This document shows positions 47,273-59,500 of a stretch of 64,000 nucleotides of DNA, one piece after another. This stretch comes from Hymenoscyphus infarciens. Its lineage: Eukaryota; Ascomycota; Leotiomycetes; Helotiales; Helotiaceae. The stretch spans positions 186,001-250,000 of the forward strand of contig LLCB01000046.1 of the NCBI GenBank assembly GCA_001414345.1. The letters run 5' to 3'. Below the pieces are notes generated by a model. That model had not been told where the DNA came from and ran no database searches. It saw only the letters and a list, made by a program, of their open reading frames with translations. Position numbers and translations under genes: made by a program. The first letter of the stretch is position 1. Each line of letters starts with the position of its first letter.

Positions 47273-48381
47273 AACCGCCAATCTTCTTGCCGCGCAGCAG
47301 CCAAGACGACGCTTCCAGAGAAGCAAGCGAAAAATAAAAAGAAGCAAGATGGAAACACGTATACTCGCTCCACTGGTGACTTTTGGAGATATTTACTGGT
47401 ACTCTCCACGGGAGCCTATGCCCTTCACAGACTTTACAGACCATTTAGGGGCCGTCGTAAAGAGTGGAACAAGGATTCCTATTTGCCGATTTATCAGTTC
47501 CTCAATGAACCAGAAGAAACTAGTCTTCTTGTACTCACACCCGGCCAAATAAGCGATCCAGTTCAATGCCATTTTACACAATACTCCTTATGGACCTTAT
47601 CTGATGCTCCGACATTCGAAGGGTTATCTTCCGTTTGGGGCAATGCGAATATCGGCGGTGGGATTGTATTTTGTTGTTTTTTCTTTAAATTCATTCAATT
47701 AGGTGATAAATATATGTCTTTATTTCTCAGCGTGCTGAGTGCTATATTTACTTCTAATATTTAGATTCAAGTTCAAGTCTTGAATAAGAGCAGTATATTA
47801 TAATAAATCAATTAAAAATACTTAAAAAGCAATAAGTTTAACATATATATCTTAATAAAATAATTTTTTTTGGTAGAATTTAACCTGGTTAATTTAAAAA
47901 AATTGCATTTAAATAGTGATATTTTTACGCAAGCTGTTTCTTTAAAATTAAGAAATAGAGATAATAAACTATACAAGGTTTTAAAAGCCTCTTTAAGAAA
48001 ACTAAAAATACAAAACGTAAAAAAGATACACTTTTTCCTTGCTTTTGCTTTCTGCTCTTTAAAAGGGAAAGAAAGTTCATGTAGGAGAGAATCTGCGTCA
48101 AGCACTTCAGCGCCTACGTTACCCAGGTCGTGAGCGGGCTCTCTGGGCCGACGTATTATGTATCAATCAATCAGAAGGACAACGAAGAGAAAAGCAAGCA
48201 AGAGCAGTTGAAGGGTGAAATCTCTTCGCATACACAACGAGTCATTGTTTAGTTCGGAATATCTTCCGAGAAAACAGAAGGATCTTTTAGGACTTTTAGG
48301 GAAGTTTACACATATTTCAAGGACCAAGGGTTATGGTTTTATTCAGATGAGAAACAAGGTCCTTTCGTACGTTCCGTATAG
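47273..48381 (+). pseudogene. Broken HET-domain (heterokaryon incompatibility) gene
   Basis: Relic of a HET protein, a class that triggers self/non-self cell death when hyphae fuse. In one frame it reads a hydrophobic stretch (FWRYLLVLSTGAYALH, near 47385) and then the start of the domain: SLLVLTPGQISDPVQCHF and GLSSVWGNANI (near 47630). The coding match then stops for about 400 bases of very AT-rich DNA. It resumes at about 48080 with VHVGENLRQALQRLR and ALWADVLCINQSEGQRRE, the core HET motif. A one-base frame change near 48212 leads to SHTQRVIV, then a TAG at 48250 and further matching residues (FREVYTYFKDQG) up to a stop at 48379. No start codon is visible in frame after the stop near 47270. 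The frame change, the stop and the missing 3' half show it is dead. Confidence 0.85.
47665..48070. other. AT-rich block splitting the HET domain
   Basis: About 400 bp of strongly AT-rich sequence between two parts of one domain. I found no clear terminal repeats or target duplication, so its edges are approximate. It could be an inserted element or a long intron (possible GTATTT donor near 47665, AAAAG acceptor near 48070). Confidence 0.5.
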
Positions 48382-49173
48382 AGCGTGTAGACTTGGGCAC
48401 GATGCTTTTATATTGATAAATTATCGATAAACGGCTCTCGAAATAAATCAATACTTTTTTACTTACAAGTCGGAGGACTACCCAGTTACTATATTTGGGT
48501 ATGAACATATGTCACAGAAAAGAGGGTCTCACGTGACCCTTTTCCCTGTATATATAGCAGAGTTTTCACCTCCGAATACAAAGCTCCTTAGAGCGTTTTC
48601 AACCCAAAAATACGTCACAACATAAAAATGAATGAGAATGATAGGTAACAAAATCCGAAAGTCTCTACTTGACTCTTTTATCTGCGACACCTCTCTAATC
48701 ATGATGCTATACAAGTAACAGTCGCCTATCAGCTTATAATTACTTTCAATAATAACCTTAAAAGAATTTTTACGGCAGTCTAGTCAAAAGCCCGAACTTC
48801 GGAAATCTGCTTGTTATTGAAGCCAAATATACCTGGGTCTCTCACACCCCCAGGCTTAGGCACTAATACTATCGAGAAAACATCGAGAGGGTCTCTAGCG
48901 ATTATCGTATCAAGTCGAACTTAATTACTACTATGTCGTCTATATACGATACATTGATATGTCGAGTCATATAAGCGCCAAATAGTAAATCCGTGCCGAT
49001 AGCTAATAAACTCTATAGAATCGACTTCAAGCAAAGTCATATACTTAATATTAATATAAGATAAGAATATGATATAAGTAAGTGCTTAGCGCTCTTAAAG
49101 TACTAATTAATCTAGATTTAAGAATAGCTTTTAGAAAAAAACTATATTATATGATTTCTATTAACTTTATACT
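48382..49173. other. AT-rich spacer
   Basis: No gene is supported. The part beyond 48.7 kb shows RIP-like AT-rich composition. Confidence 0.4.
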
Positions 49174-49181
49174 ATATAGAG

Positions 49182-49707
49182 TAGTGTTTTAGCTTTCCCC
49201 GCCTTAGTTAGCCTAGTACTTAGGATAGGATAGGCTACTCACCTAGGTAAGGATAGGAGAGGCTAGGCTAGATTAGAATTAAGGCTAAGCTAAGTTTAAT
49301 AGGCTAGGTACTCTAACTAGGATAGAAGTAGCTAGGAAAGTTCTAAAAACAGGATAGGAGTAGCTAGGCAGATAAAAAAAGGAGGCTAGGCTAGAGTAGG
49401 ATTAGGAAGGTAACCCTCTAATTAGGACCTAGACCCGCCTTCTAGATATTAAGCGAAATTAGTAACCTAGACTCTCTTTTCTACCTACCTTCTAGGCTTT
49501 AAGCGAAATTAACTAGCCTAACTCTTCCTATCCTAGCCTCTCTATTTGGTAAGGAAAGGTAAGTAAGTACTATAGAATAGGAGTAGCTAGGAAAGCTAGA
49601 ATTTAAGGATAGGAGAAGGCGAGATAGCCTCAAAATAGAGGTAGGAGGGAGAAGGAGCGTCGAGGCAGGATAGGATAACAGATTAGGCGGGGAAACCTAA
49701 AACACTG
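49182..49707. mobile_element. hAT-like non-autonomous element (526 bp)
   Basis: An exact 8 bp target-site duplication ATATAGAG lies on both sides (49174-49181 and 49708-49715). The ends are inverted repeats: the left begins TAGTGTTTTAGCTTTCCCCG and the right, read inward, CAGTGTTTTAGGTTTCCCCG. An 8 bp duplication and a [TC]AG start are hAT hallmarks. The interior is a low-complexity field of AGGCTAGG-type words plus a twice-occurring AAGCGAAATTA phrase, and it codes for nothing. Confidence 0.88.
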
Positions 49708-49715
49708 ATATAGAG

Positions 49716-50229
49716 CCACTAGCTTGAAAAAGCCGATATAGAGTAATAATCGTCTCTTCTTTACTAACAATATCTCACTCTAATCGTATCAGAGTTGTCT
49801 CCGTCCTCTAATTAACCAAGGATTATACTTTAGGAAAAGAAATGGATTCTGGGTGAATGCTAGGACGCTTGGGAAAATCGAGTACCGAGTTCTCCTTAGT
49901 AAGAGTGTTGCGGAACAATGACCAGGCGTTTTACCTTTACTGAAACTGAGTTACTCCATAAAAGCTTCTTCACCCTGTTGAACCCTAATTCTTTCAATAA
50001 TAACAAAAAAACAACTTTAATAAAGCAGCGTAGGAGATTAATCATTTGTGGCGTGGGGGTTGAAGGTGCTAAATGCTAAGCGAAAGAGAGAGTGTTGATG
50101 CCGTTGTAAAGATCAATTTAGTTTTACATATCGCTATTTAAACTCCCCCCGGTCAAGATATATACAGAATGGGTATCATGCTCCCTTTCCAAGCGCCCCA
50201 GAACCCCCAAACACAAGAATCCAAGTCTA
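49716..50229. other. Spacer downstream of the phosphate transporter
   Basis: Contains the 3' region of the phosphate transporter gene (minus strand). No gene seen. Confidence 0.5.
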
Positions 50230-52644
50230 TCATTTCAACAAACTCCCAACATCATGCAACATGATACTTTCCACCCTCCCATCCCTCATCGGGTTTCTTT
50301 GCACAGCCCATCCAGCACTCCAGCCGGGAGGCATTCCTCCAGTTCCCACACTGGTAAATATATCATCCCCCTCCCTGCTAAATCCTCGCCCCTCACTATC
50401 CGCGCTACCACTATTCTGGCCACTTTCAAAAGATGGCGAGGGAACATGTCTCTGTCCCTTTTTCCTCTTCTCCCCCGGTTTAGGAAGCAATTCCGGACTC
50501 GTCATAATCCCCACTCTCTCTTTCCTCCCCCTCATTCCGGGACTTCTCGCAATCAAACTCGGCGATCGCATAGTACTGAAACCCGCAGGTTTCCCGCCAG
50601 CAAGAGGATTATTCCTAGCCCACCAGCCTCCAAATCCTCCACCAGTGCGATCCATTTCTTGGATACGACCATCGTTCTCACCTGCAAGTTCTTCTAATGT
50701 ACGACCTTTCGTTTCCGGGACGAGAAAAGAGACCAAAGTACCGAGGAACATGAATAGTGCAAATATCTGCATAAGATGGTTGAGCCACGGCTGGCATGCA
50801 GTGCCTTTGCAATTCGGCTTGGCTCCTTTTTCTAGGAGAGGTTGAGCCATCACTTGTGCTATGATGGCCCCGACTTTTCCGCAGGCTGCGGAGAGACCGT
50901 GCCCAGTTGACCGATATCGTGTAGGAAAGCACTCTCCTGGAATGATGAAAGTCGTCGTGTTTGGTCCGAAGTTGAAGAAGAATTGTGCGATGACGTAAAG
51001 AGCGAGGAGTGACCCCGAGGTTAGCGACTTGAAAGCGAATCCTATGATGCAGAAAAGGGCTGTGAGAATTGCGAATCCCATGATTTGAATTGGCTTTCGA
51101 CCGTAGGTGTCGATGGTTACTACAGAGAGCCAGTAACCAGGTATCGAACCAGCACAAATAAGGATGAGGTTGCCGAGGGCGTTATTGAGAAGTGTATGAT
51201 AAATCGTGTCGCCAGAGGAATATCCTATGGCGTTGAGAACGATAGAGTTGTTTAATCCAAGGCCACTGCACATCGAGTCAGTTCTGAACACAGTAAAGTA
51301 TTTGGTAATGCCATCAAAAATTACACAGAGTATACCACCAGATCAGGACAAGGGGAATGAGATGAAACTTACTAGAAGGCTAAATCCAAAAAAAACCAAG
51401 ACGCAGTTGTTCCGAAAAGGACCTTGAAGTTCTTCCACTGTGAAAAATAAGAGAAAGCATCCGGCCAAGAGGCATCAGGAGCCGCCAAGTTTTTGCCTTG
51501 CCTGAGTTTCGTTTTTTGTTGTATGATCGGATCAACTTTTCCCTCGGCTTCATTATTCATGTACGCCTTGATATCAGCATGAGCCTTCTCAATATCGTGT
51601 GCGACATCGAAAGTATATCGAGGCGTCTCAGGAATTGTCAGTCGCCAATATAACGCGAAAAGTGCAGGCACGGCACCGAATCCAACGATGATGCGCCATG
51701 CTCGGTCCCCAGCAGCCTGGCAATGAGCGTGACAGCTGGAAAATGAGCTTGTAGTACCCTCGAACGATTCTCGAAAGGCAACTGTCGTTATGAGAGCAAC
51801 CAGCGCCGCGGCGAACTGCCCCGTTCCCTGCATTGAGAACACTGCTGCCATCATTGCACCACGCCACCTCGTTGGAGCAAATCTATATCATGTCAGCTAA
51901 TTTTTCCAAGTGTGGAAAAAGTGAAGCTTGGCGGTCCCCCATTACATGAATCAGGGGCAGCTTGCCGAAGCGAAGGAGAACCACCTACTCTGATGTGATC
52001 ACTGCTGAAAGTGGATAATCTCCTCCAATCCCTATCCCCATTACCGCTCTCCAGAAGATCATCAACCCAGTCATCGTCACGGCACGACTGGGAGCTGCAA
52101 GAGATTGGGCAAAGGTCGCAAAAACGATAATGGCTAGTTCGACGCCATACATTCTTCTTCGACCGACGACATCTGCCAGCCACCCGAAAAACAACTGTCC
52201 AACAACTGCTCCTCCCGATGTCGCTGCCTTCAGGGCTGTATTGACGGATTGAGGGAGTATTCCATGATTCCCGCCTTGATTTGATCCAGGTGTCGGATCG
52301 CCTTGCCAAAAGACCATTCCCAATAGGGCGGTTACGAGATTAATGGCAAATATATTGTATGAGTCTGTAAAGAAGCCGACTCCGGCGACTAGGACAGCTC
52401 GTACATGGTACCAACCAAACGGAACCTGCACAAGTCAGCAAACCTCTGTCCGGGAATATGGCCTCAAGGGGGGATGGATTTTGGGATTACATGCCTTGTC
52501 AATTTCTGCTAGAGCCAGCCTCCTACGAAGGTTTGGATCGCTAATATGTGAATAATCATTGTAGAAATTATGAAATGCTCCGTTGCCCCCATCTGTACGT
52601 GAAAATGTAGTAGAAAGAGCCGGCTCTGGAAGTTCGGTATTCAT
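50230..52644 (-). CDS. PHO84-like inorganic phosphate transporter (MFS)
   Basis: Plasma-membrane proton/phosphate symporter of the MFS phosphate:H+ family. Four exons, 52644-52495, 52425-51989, 51882-51373 and 51265-50230, give 710 aa. The first intron appears to use a GC donor: LAEIDK/GCATGT..CAG/VPFGWYHVRA is the only join that keeps frame and yields the family motif. The other introns are GT-AG and rebuild AVITSEFAPTRWRGA and LDLAFYGLGLNNS. Family marks are GVGFFTDSYNIFAIN, GWLADVVGRRRMYG, GIGIGGDYPLSA, FGPNTTTFIIPGECFPTRYR and FLVPETKGRTLEEL. Hydrophobicity fits twelve helices with a long central loop. About 150 C-terminal residues beyond the last helix are Ser/Gly/Pro-rich and longer than in yeast Pho84 (587 aa). 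In yeast the family is induced on phosphate starvation; I did not identify a Pho4-type site. Confidence 0.94.
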
Positions 52645-53914
52645 GGCCTGACGCTCATCAGCCTCAATGGCTGCCTCGACATGAAGACAACAAAATAGGA
52701 CGAGATGCTGATGTTGTTTGGCGAGGGTAGAACTGGTGATGTGCGATGTATATATTTAAAGAGGTGGGGGGGATTCGAGTGGGGTGACGACGGGTGCTGC
52801 TATCGGTTTTAATATCAAGGGGCCAAGCTGACTGTGCTGTATGGGTACACAGCATCGGCGGTCAAGGCAGAGCAAACTTCGGCAAGTACAAAGACGACGA
52901 CGCACTGGCGAGCCTTATAGGTGAGTATGATACAGACGGATATATGCAGGTGTCAGTGATCGTTACATCAAGGCGGACGGGATATTGAGGAGAAAGGTTG
53001 GCGAAAAAGGTTGGCGACAGTGATAGATGTAGGTAGGTAAGTAGGAAGTGAGATGGAGTTGGAGAAGACACTACGCCCTACACGTGTACTTGTAGCACCG
53101 CACCCCACTCCGTCCACTTTGAGACCCGCAGGTACCAGTAAGTATCGCCCGTCCCAATTATTCGATGGCTGAGTGGAAGCCCGGGAGTTTGGGCATGGGC
53201 GGTAGGCGGTAGGCCACAGCGGATGGAATTCGTACTACGAGTAGTATTTCAGATGATGGGTGCTCTCTTTCTCTCACTGGAGGAAATGGACATCCCATGG
53301 CATCGTTCCGCCATTCCGCAGAGTTCCATGCGGCCCGAATTAAGTAACAAGTCGGCACATTCTCCTTCGAGGAGCATCTCCATGATCCATGGATGAACAT
53401 CCCAGATCAAACAACCACCTCGCCCTCCAAATCCGTCTGGTACGACACCAAGTGTATTGAAGGCTGAAGCACGTTTCCCAGCAGCATAGCCATTAGCCAT
53501 ACAGATCCGCCCCCTTCACAGTTCCTTTTGGAGATCCCACTCGCCTTGAATGATGTGATGCGGGCACGGGAGGAAGGCTTGTCCCATTGCTTTTTCCCAC
53601 CCAACCGGGCTCAACAATGGCGTGAGGCGTATTCTTCTTCAGACTCCCGTTCCAAAGACTGGTTGACCTGTAGATGGATGTCTTCCACGCACGGGGTCTT
53701 GGTGCCCTTCTAGAACTGCAATCTTTTTTCGCCTCCTTTCACTCTGAAAAACGACAATGCAAAGCTCTTGAGCAATATTGACACAGAGAATCCACTTTGA
53801 ACTTCTTCCAAGGTCCCGAAGGTCCCGCTGCTTACCCAGCCATCGACGGAGATCGTTCGGGGCCTGGCCTGGTCCGTATGGTAGAATTGACTTTGAGATC
53901 TTGCATGCTAGAAG
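52645..53914. other. Promoter of the phosphate transporter and spacer
   Basis: 1.3 kb. The left part is the transporter promoter. The rest has short frames on both strands without family features. Confidence 0.45.
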
Positions 53915-54010
53915 TACTTAGTCCCAGGCGTAACAGTCCATAACGGGGCCTCCTAAATAAACCCTGCTTTGCTGGGTCCCGCTATGGACTGATTCGCCTG
54001 GGACGAAGTA
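53915..54010 (+). repeat. 96 bp palindromic repeat, copy A
   Basis: Starts TACTTAGTCCCAGGCGTAAC and ends GATTCGCCTGGGACGAAGTA, so its own ends are inverted repeats of about 30 bp around a short core. It is followed directly by a partial third end (TACTTCGTCCCAGGCGAA, 54013-54030), making a head-to-head hairpin at the junction. Confidence 0.85.
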
Positions 54011-55118
54011 TGTACTTCGTCCCAGGCGAAACAAAGGTTATTCCGGGGGGTCACTTTATATCCTTTTCAGGGGGTTTTTGGTGGCATAAAGCTACGGAAA
54101 TATGTCAATTCCACCTGGACTCTGGACTCTGGAGTATCCAACAAAGGAGACAATCGATATCAACCACTCACCGAGCTCCGTAATCTGAATCCCAGCCCTC
54201 GAATCGAAACACCATCCTCTCAATCCCGCATCATCGAGGAGCGATCCTCATGCCTTGCACCAGCATTGACGTACGTTGTCTCAACACACGTGGCCCAGAA
54301 TCGAACTTTGATTCGGCAGAAATGGCGTTCAGGGGGGCTCTTATCGATTACCAAAATAACCCTTTTAACACGGGGCTGAATTGTTGCCGGCAGCAGCGGC
54401 ACGTGAAACATTTTTTCCAACGAAAAGAAAAAGAAACTTGATTTGGGATTCTGGGAATGCCTTCATCGCTGAATATTTGAACCTAATTTCCACGTAAATC
54501 CACGTGTCTGGTTGTACATCTTTTGTGAAAAGCCACACGGGCTGTTTTGTGCAACATGAAACCCCCACATTTTGGCTTCCCCACGCCGGCCCCGCTCTCT
54601 TACGCAGTCCGGACTCCGTATACGGAAAAAGCGGCAGTAGATTCATTTTTAGGGGTAATCTATGCAAATTGGCCCAAAAAACTCAGAAAACCCTTGAACC
54701 ATTCAATTTATCCCACACCCTCCTAGAGAGTACTTACTGCCTAGTCCATTGTGAAAATACCAAGCAGGTAGAAATAAGAAACCGCTGGACCAAGGGGGCT
54801 TTTCTTCAGGATCCTCTTTACTTCGCATCGAGTATTGCTGAGGCTGAAGCGAGAGAAACATTGACCCCAGGAAGCGATGATATTTAAGCCCACGAGAGAA
54901 TGAAGAAGAGAAAAAGAAAGGACAATGGTATCACCAGCTTCTTCTAATGCCGGAGAAACAAAAACACCACCTTGGAGCAAAAAAGCATTGGTTCCTCGGC
55001 TTGCTTCGGAAACGCAGTCCTTTAGAACCCTGCACGCTTACCAACACTCAAGAATTGGGAACAAAGCCTCGAACCCATCGCACTTGGTCGCCGGATTGAC
55101 AAGTGGCAGCAGTCTTGT
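54011..55118. other. 1.1 kb between the two palindromic repeats
   Basis: GC-normal DNA. The plus frames at 54504-54887 (127 residues) and 54925-55176 (which runs into repeat B) have no recognised domain. No transposase is visible. Confidence 0.4.
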
Positions 55119-55214
55119 TACTTCGTCCCAGGCGAATCAGTCCATAGCGGGACCCAGCAAAGCAGGGTTTATTTAGGAGGCCCCGTTATAGACTGTTACG
55201 CCTGGGACTAAGTA
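55119..55214 (-). repeat. 96 bp palindromic repeat, copy B
   Basis: Inverted copy of 53915-54010 with the same length and near-identical sequence, starting TACTTCGTCCCAGGCGAATC. Together the two copies bracket 1.1 kb like long inverted repeats. Confidence 0.85.
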
Positions 55215-56080
55215 CATTGGTTGGTTTAGTTGGGAACGGTAGACAGGGTCAGGGGGGCCAAGCGAATAAATGACCCAGTGCTTTTCCGCTTTCCAGGGTA
55301 GAAATGGAAGCTACATTAATTTGTTGTAGATAGCGGGACTACCATCGAAACCAGAGTAAGGTTCAATAGCCCACAGCCAAATATTGTGAGCCTCGATCTG
55401 GCTTTCATTTGGAGGATGCTACTCACGACGATGCTTGGAATTATTACGGGCTCTCTTTTAAGTCTTAGAAGCTTGTCTGTGAGAAGGGCCCATTTTTAAT
55501 TGCTTGGCTTTGACCTAATAGAGAACGGAGAAGAACTATTAAGGTCTATTTATAATGTAGCTACCATTTCTAGTTCGCTAACAAGGCTTAAATATAGCTA
55601 TGTTAAATAGAACACGTCTTAAAAAAGAAAAGATTAGCATCTTTCTAGATTTACTATGACACTTCATTTCTCTGACACGTTTGGAGAAAGAATATCCTCT
55701 CTTAAAGATCTAGGTGGAGCAAGAAGTCGAAATCGCGTTTTCGAAATGAGCCAGGAATAGCTTATTGCTGGTTTATGGGGTGCTTCCGTCTAGGTAAGGT
55801 TCTACCTAGACCCCATCGAGCATTTTTATAAGTCGATACAAATAATTAAAAGAGACGATATCGTAGCGGGAAATGATAAACAGAGTTAGATTAGACGTCC
55901 CGCGTCGTTTCATACTCAACGTCTTTTCCACTTAGAGTAAAACAGTATGACGCTCTAGGGAACAAATTATAGTACAAGAAACAGAGTTTAAAAACTTCGT
56001 CAGAGCTATCCGCACGTATTTTCTCCTCACTCCAAGCTCTTGTCGAGGTCTAAATGAAGTTAGTGTTGAACATCCGTACC
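55215..56080. other. Spacer before the Copia element
   Basis: Mixed composition, turning AT-rich toward the right. No gene is supported. Confidence 0.4.
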
Positions 56081-56193
56081 TGTTACGTGATATAGGTCTT
56101 CCTAAACCCTCTTATATATAAGTAGAGAGCAATTCCCCTCTAGAATTGCTTAAGTAATATAATTATATTAAACCTTATACTATCCTTTTAATA
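56081..56193 (+). repeat. 5' LTR of the Copia element
   Basis: 113 bp, begins TGTTACGTGATATAGG and ends CCTTTTAATA. It differs from the 3' LTR at about six positions, all transitions. Confidence 0.92.
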
Positions 56194-56559
56194 GGTTATG
56201 AGCCTAGAATTCTACTCTAGACTTATTAATTAAATTACTACTAAGTCCTTGAATAATTCTTTAACCTAGTATAATCGTGTTCTACTAATAGATATACGAG
56301 TTATTATGATTTAAAAATAGGATCTCTTATATCTATTATACTTAATATTACTACTTCTAATTTATCTTAATACGTGTTATAATAAAAGTGTTAAGGCACC
56401 TAAGTACTAAGATACTAGGTCGACCTCTAACCTAGCCTATATAGCTCTCTAGTAGTAAAAAACTTAGTAACCTTAAAGAAGTTAAAAAATACTAATCTCT
56501 TAATATACTGCCTAGATAGCTTATAAAATTATATTAATATAAGCGAAAATTTTAAAATA

Positions 56560-59500
56560 AATATATTAGAAGAAATAAGGTCTTAGGAGATTACTAAGAG
56601 CTATACTAAGAGCTAATTTAGGATAAGTTAAGAAAGGCTAGGAGTAGCTTTAAGAAGGCGCTTCCTAGTCTATTAAATAATAAAGAAGATAAGATAGTAC
56701 TTACTTATATTATACTTTAGATCTAATCTTTTTCCTTATTATACTTAAACTCTTCTTTAAACTTATTCTAAACACTTTTATAAAGATAATCTACTTAAAG
56801 ACTCTAACTATATACCCTCTAATCTAGAATCTGAATCTGAAACTGAATCTAAAACTAATACTAGTTCTAATACTACTAAATTATCCTTATTAGAAAACGA
56901 ACTTCTTCCTCTTCCTCTAAGCTCTATAAATATCTTTAGACTCTATACTAAAGAACCTTTATCTATTACTCTTACCTCCTCTACTCCTAGCCTACCTAGC
57001 TCTCTTTAATTATATCTACTAAAAATTAAACTTAGAATAATATCTAAGAGCTTAATAAAGCTAACTAGACTAAATAGGAAAGATAAGTTATTAATAGCCT
57101 CTATATTAAAGACTACTATTATAAGCAGCTTATCACCTATAAGAAGTAGTAACTAGATGCCCTCCTAGTAGTATAAGCTATAAGTCCTAGATAAGCTACT
57201 ATCCTAGAGCTAATAGTAGCTAAGAAGAAAGAATATAGAAAGGAGGATAAAGAATAGGTTAAATTCTTAGATATTAGATCTTATATAATATATAGTAAGT
57301 ATAGCTTCCTAGCTAGGAACTATATTAAGAACGATAGTAATAATGTCCTATAACTTCTTATAAAACTTAAGAATAGATTTTAGCTTAAAGGATTAGTATA
57401 ATTTAATTAACTTATAGGTAAGCTTTTATCCTTATAGTTTAACGTCTTTACCTCTATTTAAGAGTATAACTCTCGGTTCCTCTAGATCGATTATAAGCTC
57501 TTACTTATCTTACTAGACGCTAAACTTAAGGATCCTTAGTTTAGCCGACTCTATATATTTAGCCTTACTCTAGTATATAATACTTTTAAAGGATATTAGG
57601 CCTAGACTTATAACTACGTTAATAATACTAGCTATATTACACCTATTAGTAAACTTATAGTAGTAGTCTAAAAGAAGGAATAGCGTATAACTATAGATAC
57701 TAATAATATAATAATAGATATACTTACTTATAAATAATCTAGAACTAATAAAATACTAAAATATATATATTATAGAAAAATGTATTATCTAGAAGCGAAT
57801 TATATTAAGAAATATTCTTACTTAAAGCTAGCTTATAATAAGCGAATAGCTAATAAGACGGCTATAAAAGCTACTAAACGTAAGAAGCGTCTCTACTTCT
57901 AAAGTAATATATAAGATTAGAAAAAGAAGTTAAGAGATAAGAATACTAAGACTACTATTATAGTATTTATAAGACTATTAGTTATTAACTAAAATAATAA
58001 AGCCGACTACTACTTTATCTCTTATTAGGCCTAGATAGTATATCTTATACTAAATCTTAAAGTACTAAGAGCCTTAACGCTTAAATCCTTATTATAAAGA
58101 TAGATTATTAATAGTAGGTGTTCTAAATCTATCTATTACTAGAAGTTACTCTTTATAAATCTAGGGCTTTTAGACTCTAACGAACTATAAGTAGTAGTAG
58201 GTATTAGTAGAATACGATTATCTATTATCTCTAAAGGAATAGTAAAGTTAGTTATAGAAATAGAAACTAGACTATAGATACTACTACTCTCTAATATACT
58301 TTACTACTCTACTCTAAAAGCTAACCTTCTTTCTTTCTTATAACTACTAAATAAGAGACTCTAAGTAGACTTATAGAAAATATATAAGTATATTTAGACT
58401 CTGCTAAATACTAAAAACCTATACGTCTATAAACTTACTATTAAAGGCAACCTCTAGATATTAATACTAAGAACTCTTCCTAGTATTATAATTTAGCTTA
58501 TAGAGTGTAAAGGACTTCTAGTACTCCTAAGCTAATATAAGCTTCTACTACGCTCTTACTTATACTCTAAAATATTAGCTAAAGCCTAGATCGCCTATAC
58601 TAATAAACTAGTAAATATAACTTAGTATGCTTACTTAGAATATATAAGTAATAAAGTAATTGAGGTACTTTATAAAAGATCTTATAGTATAGATAAAAAG
58701 ATATATATAGAAGGCTATATCTATACTATCTATGTAGAAGAGTATATAAAATCAGTTCCTTATTTAGGCTATATAGAGCTTAGATGTTACTCTATAGAAT
58801 TAGTATATATAAACGTTATAGAACCTCTAAAACCTAGACTATTTAGTTTTTAATACTAGGTATACTTTTACTATAATAAAATAAAAGATATAAAAGCCTA
58901 TAGTATAAAATATAAAAGTAATATATTAGCCTGTTTTAAAGAATATAAGGCTACTTATAAGCGCTTTAAACAATAGATCTATTATATTTATAGTAATAAT
59001 AGAGGTAAATATATTAATACTACCTTTAGCGAATATCTTAAGAAAGAAGGTATTATACTTAAAACTATAATCCTAAATAATCCTAAGATAAATAGAGCTA
59101 CTAAATGCCTAGGCTAAACCTTATAGTAGATAGTAGAGATAATAAGAAGGTACTATCTTAACTTTCGCGCTAACTACTTTTAGCTTAAATTATTATAAAC
59201 CTCTATTTATCTTTACTAAAGACGTATTTATATAGCTACTAAAATTTCCTCTTTTAAGGCTATTACTAGCTTATACTCTTATATTAACTATTTAAGAATT
59301 ATAGAGTTATAGTATATAGTTCTTAAAAATAAGCTTAAAAAGAGTAAGTCTAAAGAGGCTTAAACTTTCTCTAGACGCCTAATAGACTATAAAGGAGATT
59401 ATATTAAGTAGATCTAGACTACTAATAAGAAAATCGTTTAAGCTAATAATGTTTATATTAATAAAATATAAGTTAACTTATAAGAGAAAGAACTAGTACT

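Noticed and set aside
49182..49707. GGCTAGG words considered as telomere-like repeats
   Set aside because: The words are irregular, not TTAGGG, and are enclosed by hAT-type ends with an 8 bp duplication.
54925..55176. 83-residue plus-strand frame ending inside repeat B
   Set aside because: The last third is repeat sequence and the first part is unrecognised; it could be a truncated gene, but the evidence is too thin.
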